From contig OY720345.1 of the NCBI GenBank assembly GCA_963082975.1, positions 57,766,528 through 57,830,527 of the forward strand: a stretch of DNA of 64,000 nt. Reading direction: 5' to 3'. The notes under the pieces were generated by a model. That model ran no database searches, had not been told where the DNA came from, and saw nothing but the letters and a program-made list of their open reading frames with translations. The stretch comes from Labia minor (lineage: Eukaryota > Arthropoda > Insecta > Dermaptera > Spongiphoridae). The translations under genes and the position numbers were made by a program. Numbering within the stretch: position 1 is the first letter of the stretch; the number at the start of each line of letters is the position of its first letter. Shown piece after piece: positions 38,101 to 47,065 of the stretch.

Positions 38101-39286
38101 TAGAATTTTCAATCTCATCGGTTTTTATAATTTTATATAAATCTTCTCTAATTATATTTATAGCACTACCTGTGTCAATTAGCGCTTCATAGGTTTCAGT
38201 GGCTATTTTAATATTTATTAATTTATATGAAGTTGTTATGCAAGCAACTGGTTCCATTTTATTTCTAGTTTCTGTACATTTTGCTGATAAATGGCCAAAA
38301 TTATTACATTTGAAACATTTGGGTCCTTTATCTTTATCAGGACAATTTTTTACATCATGTAAACTGGATCCGCAATTAAAACATCTCCAATTTTTTATAT
38401 TTGTTGACCTTTTATCAACTATTTGATCTTTTCTAAAATCATTCGTTTGATAATTAATAGTTTTATTTTTCTTAAAATTATATTTTCCTTGAATTCGGTC
38501 ATAAATTTCAAATTGCTCTTTAAGTTGTTTCAAATTTTTTGCTTGATATAAAATTATTTTAGATTCATCGTCTCTTATCCCATCAATAATATAATTAATT
38601 AAGGCGTCTTCCTCTATTTTACCTTGACTAGCGATTTCTTGCATGGCATAAATATATTGACGACTGCTTTCATTTGGATGTTTTCTTCTTCGTGATAATT
38701 CAGAATGGATAATAGCACTGTTTATATTCTTTTTAAATTCATCTATTAATTTGTTTTTTAAAATTTTCCAAGAAGTAATTCCCTTTTCATAAGTAACAAA
38801 CTGTTTTGCAGAACCTTTCAACATTCTTTTTGCATAAATAAAATTTTGTAAATCGTTCCATTTTAATAAAATACTCGTTTCCTCGAAATTTGAAATCCAT
38901 TTATCTATTGATAATCTATCATCACCAGTAAAATATGGAAGGTTTTCTTCAATATCTTTTATTGAAAATTGTGCTGGTGGACATTTTAAATTAATATTTA
39001 GCTTTTCGTTTAAAATTTGTTTATCTTCAAGTTCACCCGTATCTTCATATTCACTTTCATCCTCTTCATCATCCTCCTGATCTTTATTAACGATTTGTAT
39101 TAGCCTAACTAATAATTCGGATTTTTTCCCAACGTATGACATACCTCGTTTTTTTAATTCTTCTTTAAGTTCAGATAATTTCATTTGAACTATTTGCTGC
39201 GTAGTTAATTCATCATCATGGCCGTCGTCGAGCTCTTGCTTATCTGATTCTGGACGAGTCCCCATTTGTAGGAATTCTTTAATCAT
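35159..39286 (-). CDS. Gag-Pol polyprotein of the gypsy-type element (SAP-Gag-PR-RT-RNH-IN)
   Basis: Single intact 1375-residue frame. Approximate residues: SAP-like DNA-binding helix pair 32-68 (LSELKEELKKRGMS, GKKSELLVRL); acidic spacer 70-90; Gag 100-290; two CX2CX4HX4C knuckles 302-315 and 324-337; aspartic protease DTGSA 371-375 with ILLGHE; reverse transcriptase with catalytic D629, FGLCNSP and YMDD 692-695; RNase H (TDAS 840, ELE 882, TDC 908); integrase HHCC (H1027, H1031, C1060, C1063); catalytic D1093, D1152, E1188 (D-X35-E) and a GPY module near 1322. All catalytic residues are present. Gag and Pol share one frame with no frameshift or stop. The first ATG is inside the 5' LTR; a second ATG (39265) begins two bases after it and may be the real start. 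A SAP domain before Gag is unusual for this family as I know it. The role is retrotransposition: particle, reverse transcription, integration. Confidence 0.95.
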   Translation of the reverse strand: MIKEFLQMGTRPESDKQELDDGHDDELTTQQIVQMKLSELKEELKKRGMSYVGKKSELLVRLIQIVNKDQEDDEEDESEYEDTGELEDKQILNEKLNINLKCPPAQFSIKDIEENLPYFTGDDRLSIDKWISNFEETSILLKWNDLQNFIYAKRMLKGSAKQFVTYEKGITSWKILKNKLIDEFKKNINSAIIHSELSRRRKHPNESSRQYIYAMQEIASQGKIEEDALINYIIDGIRDDESKIILYQAKNLKQLKEQFEIYDRIQGKYNFKKNKTINYQTNDFRKDQIVDKRSTNIKNWRCFNCGSSLHDVKNCPDKDKGPKCFKCNNFGHLSAKCTETRNKMEPVACITTSYKLINIKIATETYEALIDTGSAINIIREDLYKIIKTDEIENSMIPTTTTCYGLGNVEIIPKGIIKLKIKINEDEYETKFYIVEKSLINFKILLGHEMLKDSEIYIRRGYISIKKMPEENKENFKKDDVQKQSDDEIIMMMNIDDDLNIDAPPKYKAKIKDLIENYIPSSEIESSVETRIKLTKDEPISLRPRRLAPKEKEILNKQIESWLKEGIIQPSHSHFSSPVVIVPKKNNDYRVCIDYRQLNKRIERDRFPMPLMEDCIDALSGKSVFSVLDLKNGFFHVPVAKESIKYTSFVTPDGQYEFLKTPFGLCNSPTSFLRRMHEAFQELINKRIVITYMDDLIIPGKDEEDAYEKLIQTLKTAEKNGFSINWKKCAFLQRKVEFLGYVIENGNISPSPKKIKAVHNFPEPKSKTDIQKFLGLTGYFRKFVKDYAKIAYSLSDILKRDTNFQFGEEERNTFNQLKNILCQEPILKIFDPEAITELHTDASKEGYGAILLQKRKEEKHFHPVYYMSRKTTEAEKKYHSYELETLAIITALRKFRVYLLGLKFKIITDCSAFQKTLMKKDISSKIARWALAIEEFDCEVEHRSSERMRHVDALSRYPVYFIEDTILKSIRKHQDTEERLLIIKKILERESYKDYLIEDGILKRRVNNINQIVLPTMLHMEFIKNSHENGHFGVKKMEESLKDYYIPNLKEKIQAYINCCIPCILAEKKHGKKEGELRPIPKGEIPLDTYHIDHLGPMTSTSKLYKYLLVIVDAFSKFVWLYPTKLTGSGEVLNKLKIQQQTFGNPKRIISDRGTAFTAKEFEEYCENEHITHSLITTGVPRENGQVERIHRIVIPLLTKLSLENPNNWYKNVERVQRSLNSTHQRSIGMTPFEALVGVKMRNKEDLKIRELIEKEAINLFNEDREFLRKKAKESILRIQQENRRHHNCKTKTPRCYKKGDYVAIKRTQFGSGLKIQPKFIGPYQVSRVLSNGRYEVEKIGGDGPRNTTTVVDYMKPYPRMSSGTEDGQEWPNVG
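39247..39264 (-). other. Candidate tRNA primer-binding site overlapping the Gag-Pol start
   Basis: Two bases past the 5' LTR the minus strand reads TGGGGACTCGTCC. The leading TGG would pair with the CCA end of a tRNA, and the position is right for a primer-binding site. It overlaps the second in-frame ATG of the polyprotein, so it is also coding. I could not assign the tRNA. Confidence 0.5.
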
Positions 39287-39492
39287 TTAATAAACAAAAT
39301 TCATAAAATACATAAGATAACAATTCAAATTCTTAATAATTATTTTTTTGGCTCGTAATTCCTTGAAAATCTTTCTTCTCTTCCGTATAGTCTATCTCCA
39401 ATTCGTTCATTAATCAACAACTGATCTAGTCTGCCGTTTCCCTAGCAACTTTCACTCGTTCCTCTCTTCATGCCTGATGACGTCATCCCACA
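39267..39492 (-). repeat. 5' LTR of the gypsy-type element
   Basis: 226-bp long terminal repeat, upstream copy in element orientation. It begins TGTGGGATGACGTCATC and ends GAATTCCTACA when read on the minus strand. The palindrome TGACGTCA (39478-39485), a consensus CREB/ATF site, lies 8 bases inside the U3 end. The last 20 bases of the LTR are in frame with Gag-Pol and supply the first ATG. I see no convincing TATA box. Identical to the 3' LTR by eye. Confidence 0.95.
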
Positions 39493-40603
39493 TATATAAT
39501 TATTAATATATATAATAAGTAAGTATTTCCATTTAAATCAAATAATTAATTTCACTAAATTAATTAATCAATTATGTTATGATGAAAAAGTATGATTAAA
39601 AAAATGCTTTAATTTAGATAATCAATTCTGAATGAAAATATTTCTATTTATAAAGAGTATAATAATATAAAATAATTATTTTCATGTTCAATCCTTCCAA
39701 CATAAATTAAATTTATTTATACGAATTTAAAGATAAATCGAAATCGTATATTGGTATATTAGAAACAAATAAAAAATCAATGGAAACAAATAAAAAAAAG
39801 AGTTAATTTATTGGAATGAAAAAGTTTCAGTTTGATTCGAAATATTTGTGTGTCCCTGATTAAGATAAATCATAGTGAGAAAGGTCAGGGATATATCAAC
39901 CCAAATTATATAATCTATCAGAAATGGGTCCATTAAAAGTTTTGTATAATGAAATTATTTTTAAATGGAAAGTTATTTTGAATCTAGTGAAAATTAGAAT
40001 TCAAAAAATGAATTCAATCATAAATAAAAAATTTCAATAAAAGATTTCAAGCTTTAAATATTATACATTGTATATTTTAATGATCGTAAATAATATTCTA
40101 CTCTAATTCTTAGTAGTCATTTAGGAATTAGATGGTATATTTAATGATAATAGAAAGTTTCTTATTAAAAGTTATCGTAAAACATTTTTATGGAGATTTC
40201 ATAGAGATTATATTGAATTAAATGTAAAAAAAAACATTAAATAACATATTTCAGTTGATTGTGGTATAAATATTAAGATCCCCCCTATAAAGTTAAATAA
40301 ATTGATAAATTTCACACTATTTAATTTTCATTTACATGATATATATATATATATATATGGAGAATTTTCAAAATACAAAAACAAATAAATAAATAACAAT
40401 AAAAAATGTTTTTATAGATAACAAACTATTTTAATATACAAAATTGAATATTTTTTCACGGAACGAAAATACAATATAATTTCAAATATCCTGCAAGTAG
40501 ATCTATACTATTTTTAATAAATTAAATGTAATTAGGTCACCCAGAAACAAAAATAAATAAATTCATAAATAAAAGATAACAAATGAATGATTTATATTTT
40601 TAA
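39493..40603. other. AT-rich noncoding stretch
   Basis: No gene or repeat family recognised; TA run at 40340-40358. Confidence 0.5.
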
Positions 40604-41033
40604 TCTAATATATATAATTTCCGTCGTATGTATGTATGTATGTGATGTCTGTAACATTATGAAGTTAGTTACAAATTAAGTTTAAACTTAAATTGAAACA
40701 CCGTTTGCAACGTAGGTATCGTCGGTCGGTAAAAAATAAAAATAAAAATGTAATAATAAAAAATAAAATTTCAATTACATTCATTTAATAAATTATTATT
40801 ATTATTATTATTTTCACGTATTAAACCGTATATTATTATTATTATTATTATTTGTAATAATTCCAATAAAAATAAATAAAAATAAAAACCAAAAAAGTCC
40901 AATTAAAACTAAAATTTCAATTATATTCATTTAATACATTATTGTTATTATTATTATTAAGTGTTCAGTTATCACATACGTATATATGTATACAGACACA
41001 CATGCAAAAGTGAAGCTTTGCCGGGTCTGCTAG
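40604..41033 (+). mobile_element. Non-autonomous Helitron, 430 bp
   Basis: Begins A|TCTAATATATATAATTTCC and ends TTTGCCGGGTCTGCTAG|T, matching Helitron rules (5' TC, 3' CTRR, inserted between A and T). The 3' end resembles known animal Helitron 3' termini. It contains TATGTATG repeats, TTA microsatellites and, at 40718-40737, a short reversed piece of the family A left end (TATCGTCGGTCGGTAAAAA). No Rep/helicase coding. Confidence 0.7.
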
Positions 41034-42140
41034 TTATGAATAAATGAAAGATACTTATTAATTAAAATAATTTTTAAAAGCTAATGAGGTTTATAATTTA
41101 AAATAGGCCAATATATACCGTCAATAAATATAGTATGATATTATTTAATAAGGTTTAAAAAGTGATAAAGCAATTAATTTCAAAATTAACTATAATTTTT
41201 GGTCATAAGTAATAACAATCATTAGAAATTATGAAAAACTGGGTGTTACCGGTAAAAGACTTATTTCAACAAAAGATGTAAATTTTTTTTAAGAATAATG
41301 AAATGAGAAATGATATATATATATATATATATATATACACTTATATATTGTATAAATTTAAATTTATTTATTTTTTTTTTTTTTGTAATACAGAAAAGAG
41401 GGTCAATTGAAAATTAATTTATTTTATTTTATTTTACCCTAGGGTCGAAATAATAAACTATTTGCCCTAAAGATATAAATTAACTTTCAATAAATGGAAT
41501 AAAAAATAAATAAATAAATAAATATTCTCTGCTGTTTCTGTAAGTTGAATCCCCCTTCTTTCACTTGAGCTATAAAATAAAACGTTATCTTTATTTATTT
41601 ATTTAAATCAAGTAATTTAAATAATATAAGTTATATGTGTATTTATTTATTTATTTTTTTGATAATCGTGTAGATTAAATAAAATAAACTATTAACGATT
41701 CTTCTCATGGATATTAGTGACATTAATAAAGAAAATACCGGATTATTTCTTTTTATATTAATATTTAATTGTTTATTTTTTCGTGGAAATAATGCTAAGT
41801 GTGAATTTATTATTTAAATGAAGGATGATTTTTAGTCATGGAAGGGGATGAGGCGTGTCCATTTGAAAGATGATTGCCTGGAAGGAGTTTATGATGTCTT
41901 TACCGTGAATTCTAACAGTATATATATATATATTCTGATTTCAGGAATTTTTATAAATTAATTTGAACCAAAAGAAAAGAAAAATAATAATATGGTAAAT
42001 ATAAAAATATTACAGAATTTTAAAATTATGAAATTAATATTAATAATAATAATATAAAAATATAAATTAAAAGTGAAAAAAGCAATTAAAAGAATATTTA
42101 TTTATTATTATTGGGTAAAATAAAAACTCACTTTAGCTAG
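41034..42140. other. AT-rich noncoding stretch
   Basis: TA run (41312-41337), TTTA/TAAA microsatellites. No gene recognised. Confidence 0.5.
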
Positions 42141-42398
42141 TATATGAGACAGTACTGTTTATATTTACAACGGGTATTGATAGGCAAAACCGCAAGATGT
42201 TGGCATTGAAAAGATGCTAGGATAAAGAATAACTAAATATTTAATAACCGATTCAAAAATTATTTTTTCTAGAATTGGCTTGAAATTCGAAACAAGTCCA
42301 AATTGTTTCTAGAAACAAATCAGTTTTCACAACTATTTGCAATTAGTAACCATGTTTAGTTCTTGCCTACCAGTTGAAGTAATGATGTTTTCTCCTAT
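42141..42398 (-). mobile_element. MITE family C, copy 3
   Basis: Reverse-oriented diverged copy of 15674-15953. On the minus strand TATAGGAGAAAACATCAT starts it, GGTAGGCAAGAACTAAACAT follows, and GGTTTTGCCTATCAA with AATATAAACAGTACTG closes it. Confidence 0.6.
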
Positions 42399-42430
42399 AC
42401 ACATTTACTTATCATATATATGAAATTTAA

Positions 42431-42475
42431 TCTATATATATAAAGGAGACTGTTTGTATGTATGTATGTAATTTT
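42431..42475 (+). mobile_element. Helitron 5' terminus candidate
   Basis: A|TCTATATATATAAAGGAGAC followed by TGTATGTATGTATG is a typical Helitron 5' end. The next forward 3' terminus is at 44501; pairing the two would give a 2.07 kb element containing the dead LINE, but this is not proven. 42476-43339 is AT-rich with a GA/GT-rich patch (42640-42770) and no recognised gene. Confidence 0.5.
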
Positions 42476-43339
42476 GTTTACTTTTTTGCTGTCATAGTGT
42501 AAATGTTAAAATGTAAATAACTTACATTTTAACATAAAATAGAAAATATATTATTTAAGGATTAAAGAATAAAAATAGAAAGTAAATTAGTGAATATTTT
42601 AAAAATAAGACAATTTGTGGAAATTGAAATAACTAAGAAATGAGAGGTGGAGGGGATGAGGAGAGAGGTGGGAGTGTGTGTGAGCGGGAGAGAGAGAGAT
42701 TTAAAGTTTATATATAGTTCTCCGTGTTGTTCATTCAAGAGCCAGGCGTGGCCCACTGACTGGCGGACTCATTTTACACAATGTATATAACTCTAGCCAT
42801 TCCCAATCAAAGAATTATTATAATATTTAACTTTTTATTTTAAATTCTAATATTCAAATATCATTTCAATTAAATAATTTATTCTAAAAGTTCTCATTTT
42901 AATTAATATAATAAAATATTTAAATCATATTTAACTTAAATTATTTTGTATTTATTCTTTCCATATTTGAATAGGTACTTCTTTTATTTTAAGGGAGGGA
43001 ATTAACTATGATCTAAAAAAATTAATAAATGAACTTAATAATAAAAAATCAAATAAATCCATTAATTTAAATTTAAATTAATACTATTAATGAATGTATA
43101 TATTATTAATTTATCTTTAGTTTTAATCAATATTTTTATACCGTTAATTTTTATAAATTAATTTTTATAAATTGTCTCAAGTCTCTAACTTTGCATTTTC
43201 TCAAATTTTATTATAATTAAAAATATTCAATAAAAATCAAGCAATGAAATTAAAATATCGAAATGAAATGATCAAGAAATATTATACTCTATTATAACAT
43301 ATACAATACTTATAAACTATAGGCGGAGGAAATATTAGA

Positions 43340-44270
43340 CGATATCATTGCGGGTTCATGCCAAATCGATCAACATTAATTAAGATATTTTCATTATGAC
43401 AGATATTAAAAAAACCGCGAATTCAATATCTCTGTTCACTAATTATTTGTAGACTTTAGTAAAACCTACGCATGACTCAATAGATCCGGATAAACTTTTT
43501 CAAATTTTGATCTTAAAATATATCTTGAAGGTAGTAAAGAAAGAGTAAGATGCGGAAATCAATTGTAAAATATTAGGTGACCCAGACGACTTAAATATAA
43601 TAGGAGATTCGGCAATTGCAATTACAGATAGCGAGGAAAAATTAATCGAGGTAGGAAAAGAGATGAGGTTTGAAATTAATAATGATAAATAAATATATTT
43701 AGAAACAAACAGGAGCAGTATTAACATACAAAATGTAGAATTTGAATATGTAGAAAAATTGAATGTAATCACGAAGGATAATAATATTTGAGAAGAATTT
43801 AATTTGAGGTTGCAATCGGGAAACGCCTGTTATCATGCAGTAAAGAGGCTTATCTCATCACAATTATTGTAAAAGGGAATGAAAATTAAAATATATAAAA
43901 CAATTATTTTGTCTGTTGTATTATATGGGTGTGAGACATGGTCTATGATCTTAGGAGATTAGAGTGGATTCAGAGTATTTGAGAATAGGATTCTCCCCAA
44001 CATTTATGGGCCAAAGAAAGATGAGTACATCAGGGAATGACGTACAAGAGATGGAACAGAGGCTCAGGATACGGACACATGGAGAAATGTGGTTGTAGCT
44101 GCCAAGAACTTTCGAGTACCGTTGAGCCACGCATGGTCTATGACCCTGGGAGATGAGAGTAGATTCAGATTATTCTTTCCAGCATTTACATTTATTGGCC
44201 AAAGAAAGATGAGGTCACCGGGGACACTTGGAGAAATGTGGTTGTAGCTGCCAAGAACTTTCGAGTAGAT
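43340..44270 (+). pseudogene. Dead non-LTR retrotransposon reverse transcriptase fragment (copy 1)
   Basis: Translated with stops ignored, the region shows LINE reverse-transcriptase blocks in order: GFMPNRST (43351), HDSIDPDKLFQIL (43471), a damaged catalytic box region GDPDDLNIIGDS (43577), LQSGNACYHAVKRL (43812), KIKIYKTIILSVVLYGCETW (43880) and FRVFENRILPNIYGPKKDE (43971). Many in-frame stops and an internal deletion before the catalytic box make it nonfunctional. The C-terminal part is duplicated: 43930-44116 and 44121-44270 both run from the CATGGTCTATGA block to GCCAAGAACTTTCGAGTA. The motifs match the widespread LINE type annotated as endonuclease-reverse transcriptase in arthropods. 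Confidence 0.8.
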
Positions 44271-44429
44271 AGATATAACATATTCAATAATAATATATAT
44301 AATTAATTTACTAAATAAATTAAAATATATTTTAAATAATCACACAATAAGAAATGAATGTTTTATGTTATACATTGTTTGAAATAAAATGGATGAAAAC
44401 CTTTTGCTACTTTCAACCAAATACCATGT

Positions 44430-44501
44430 ACCACTCGGGGGTACAGGGGGCGGAGCCCCCGTCTAGATGTGAAGAGCGACGAAGGAGCTCTGAGCAGCTA
44501 G
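44430..44501 (+). mobile_element. Helitron 3' terminus
   Basis: GGGGGTACAGGGGGCGGAGC, then GAGCGACGAAGGAGCTC (imperfect stem) and TGAGCAGCTAG|T. The CTAG-T ending and preceding stem match Helitron 3' ends. The same terminus, better preserved, is at 49716-49790 on the minus strand. Confidence 0.65.
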
Positions 44502-45133
44502 TATTTTATAAATTACATTTTGTTATCTCTGGTTCTCAACTTTCATATTTCAGGTAAATACTAAGTTTCTCAAAAATATATTAATAGAATATAAATAAAT
44601 AAATAAAAAAATTGTTGATTATTTTTATATCCTTAGAAATATATTTTGAATCAAAAAACCCCTACTTTCGAAAATTCGCAGATCATGGTTATTTTTCAAT
44701 TATTTATTTTAATTTGAATGAATAAATCAATCATCAGATTAATTTTATTAAATTATTATTTGCCTTCATTCTATTTGTCTTTAAAATTGAAAGAGAATTT
44801 CTAGAGGTAATCGACGTGAACGGAACATTTCCAAACATTGGCTAATACCTTCTTTCTTCCTCTATTGACTTGTTTACTCCATTAAAAAATAAAAAAAATA
44901 AAAAAAAAAAAACTGGCCCCACTCAAGTAACAGGCGAAGAGTGGCTGATTGCATAACTTGCAGGGATTACAGGCAACGGGTTGTTCTTTCTGTTCCCATC
45001 GAACAAATTAAATCAATATTTAGTTTCTCGGTCGTGATAAATAAATAGATTAACCAGAGAAAGAGAGAACATCTTGAATGGAAAATGAATTCTTCTATAA
45101 ACCTATTTAATTATTTATTCAATTAATTATCAA
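44502..45133. other. AT-rich noncoding stretch
   Basis: No gene recognised. A less AT-rich patch (44915-45000) has no frame. Confidence 0.45.
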
Positions 45134-45455
45134 ATAGAATTCATTTTTTTTTAAATTTTAATTTTTTATTAACTAAAAAAAATAAATAAATAAAGAATTT
45201 TCATGGTTTATTTATATCAAAACTATATAATAAATTTGTTATTTATTATTATTATTATTTTTATTTTTTATTTTTTTTTCAAATAGAATAGAATAGAATA
45301 GAATTCATAAATTTTTTTTTTTTAAATTTAAATTTTTTTATTAACTAAAAAAAAGTAAATAAATGAATAAATAATTTTAATGGTTTATTTATATCAAAAC
45401 TATATAATAAATTTGTTATTTATTATTATTATTATTTTTATTTTTTTTTTTTTAT
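45134..45455 (+). repeat. Tandem duplication, two ~155-bp units
   Basis: 45134-45282 and 45298-45455 repeat the same order: TTTTTATTAACTAAAAAAA, TGGTTTATTTATATCAAAAC, TATATAATAAATTTGTTATT and (TTA)n. They are separated by a TAGAA pentamer array (45283-45302). Confidence 0.8.
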
Positions 45456-46537
45456 CAAAGTATAAAGTCATCAAGATGAGTTTCACTGTTTTAGAAAGTT
45501 TTCGTTGAGAAGGGAAAACTAATTAGAAAACTTATCAGTTGCTCATCTCGACTAATGAACAACCAACCAAACCATACGAGGAAAATCGACTCACTTAACC
45601 AATGACGGAAAATATTTCAAATAAAATATATTATGGTTAAGATAGTTCAATATTAAGATTAAAAAAAAAATTGTTTTATCACTTTAAGTATAATAATCCT
45701 CAAATGATTAGAATATCATTTATTACTATTGAAATAAATTAAATAATTCCAAATATGTTCACATCTATCTTTATAAAATGATAAATAATTTAACATTTCC
45801 ATATATTGAAAGTAAAAGGATGTTTGTTTCCATTTCCATTCATATTTAATAATATCCTAATTATTTATATTCACCTTATTTGAATTTTAACTAAATAATA
45901 ATCGTAAAATAAAAATTAAAAGAGATCATTATCCATTTCAAAGGTTTATATTTTCATTTTAATTTCTTTTAAAAAAATTTAATACCTCTATAATAAATTA
46001 AAAATAATTAACAAAAAAAAATGAATATTTTTTAGTTTTTTTAAATGGATTTCTAACTAAAATAAAATGTTTTTATTAAGGATATTTTTTTCGACAAAAA
46101 TTTACAAAATTTAATACATGAGAATGTCAGTTAAATTTTGTAATTTTGTTTTATTTTGTTTTTGATTATTATTAAAGATTAAAATAATTTTTTTAATCAA
46201 TACTAATTAATTATTTTGATATTAAAATTAATTAATAGTTTCAAATATTTAATTATGAACCTTTAGGAAATATTTCAGCAATATTTGTTTTGAAGGGGTT
46301 TTGCGTTGTATAACTTAAACAGAGAGGTTTTTCTTTTTAATATTCGATTGATATATTATTTTTTTTTAATCAAGAAATTATAGTAGAATTGATTTCCTGA
46401 ATAAATTTCATATATCATCTCTTTTTTGTTTTTATCTTGTTTGAACGATTTTAGATATTAGTTTAGATTTTATTTACATTTGTGGACTTCAATGTTCAAG
46501 TGAAGGTTAATAAATAAATTGATCCAAGTGTACTTAC
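45456..46537. other. sd: AT-rich noncoding stretch left of the TEA exon
   Basis: Presumed start of the large sd intron (donor at 46537). No gene or repeat family recognised. Confidence 0.5.
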
Positions 46538-46676
46538 CATACATCTTTCCTTCATCGCTAAGAATAATTTTTCTTCTTCCGCATGGAGGATAAATCGCCA
46601 ATGCCTCCTGGAAGCTCTGTTCAATGTCTGGACTCCATACCCCCTCCGCATCCGCAGCCGCCAAATCCTTGTCATC
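46538..46676 (-). CDS. sd: scalloped/TEAD transcription factor, first TEA-domain exon (internal, partial gene)
   Basis: Second visible sd exon, encoding the N-terminal half of the TEA/ATTS DNA-binding domain. On the minus strand TTTTTCATAG precedes GATGAC (exon start 46676) and the exon ends ATGTATG|GTAAGT (donor 46537-46532). The 139-nt exon is in phase 0 at its start and leaves one base of a glycine codon at its end (phase 1). The translation includes [28 protein letters not shown] and [11 protein letters not shown], which is nearly invariant across animal TEADs and covers helix 1 and the start of helix 2. The rest of the domain (expected next residues RNELIARYIKLRTGK, then the DNA-recognition helix) should lie in the following exon. 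I searched the minus strand to the left by eye for codon patterns of that segment and did not find it, so the next intron probably exceeds 46 kb. Reading past GKMYG goes straight into intron. Confidence 0.96.
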
Positions 46677-46797
46677 CTATGAAAAAGAATAACTTAATTA
46701 CACCTTATCAAACAAAATATGTTTTATATTGAATTGTAATCTCCCTTGAAACCCATATCTTCTAATTTGCACATTTATTTAATAATAATCTTCATCA

Positions 46798-46925
46798 GCG
46801 CCTATCAAATCAGTCACTGCCTAAGTTGGGTAAAGGTGTTCTATGATCAGTAAAACGGGTTCTCTCAAACTTAATCATGTTTTCCTTGATCGCGCGCGGT
46901 AGCTCTACTTTTTATCAAACAAGTT
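46798..46925 (-). repeat. SINE family F, copy 2 (partial)
   Basis: On the minus strand it matches the 3' half of the SINE at 59262: a GATCAAGGAAAA block, GAGAGAACCCGTTTTACTGA, TCATAGAACACC and GATAGGCGCTG. The 5' tRNA-like head is absent or unrecognisable. Confidence 0.6.
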
Positions 46926-47065
46926 CTCAATTATAACCCCGGAGGGCAAATGGATACCTTCCCATAGAACCTAGCTTAAAGTAACTGTACTGGAGGTACA
47001 AACGTCAGGTTATCAAGTACCCCCAGTGGTACATGTACTGTATTTTGGGAACCTCTAGTATAGTC
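46926..47065 (-). mobile_element. Possible hAT-type MITE end
   Basis: On the minus strand from about 47060: CTAGAGGTTCCCAAAATACA, then GTACCACTGGGGGTAC (hairpin-forming). AGAGGTTCCCAAA-type termini followed by GTACC...GGTAC are common in hAT-derived MITEs. Only one end is visible. Confidence 0.35.

Larger units (their letters stand above)
34943..39492 (-). mobile_element. Complete Ty3/gypsy-type LTR retrotransposon with N-terminal SAP domain
   Basis: A 4550-bp element bounded by two direct 226-bp repeats that read as base-for-base identical, both TG...CA. The flanking TATA (34939-34942 and 39493-39496) is the likely target duplication, though its exact length is ambiguous inside a TA microsatellite. 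The internal region (35169-39266) is 4098 nt, an exact multiple of three, and is entirely covered by one Gag-Pol reading frame. Domain order PR-RT-RNH-IN puts it in Ty3/gypsy (Metaviridae-like retrotransposons); there is no env frame. Identical LTRs and an intact frame suggest very recent insertion and possible activity. It lies in the presumed large sd intron, antisense to nothing visible and in the same orientation as sd. Confidence 0.96.

Noticed and set aside
42431..44501. Single 2.07-kb Helitron joining the 5' end at 42431 to the 3' end at 44501
   Set aside because: Plausible by orientation and flanking A|T, but the 5' end differs from that of the related element at 51437, so the ends may belong to different insertions; reported separately.
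45283..45302. CRISPR-like array or satellite
   Set aside because: Only a short TAGAA pentamer run between two units of a tandem duplication; eukaryotic context.
1..46537. Exon carrying the second half of the sd TEA domain
   Set aside because: Searched by eye on the minus strand for codon patterns of RTGKTRTRKQ and SSHIQVL and found none; not excluded, since a short divergent-codon exon could be missed.
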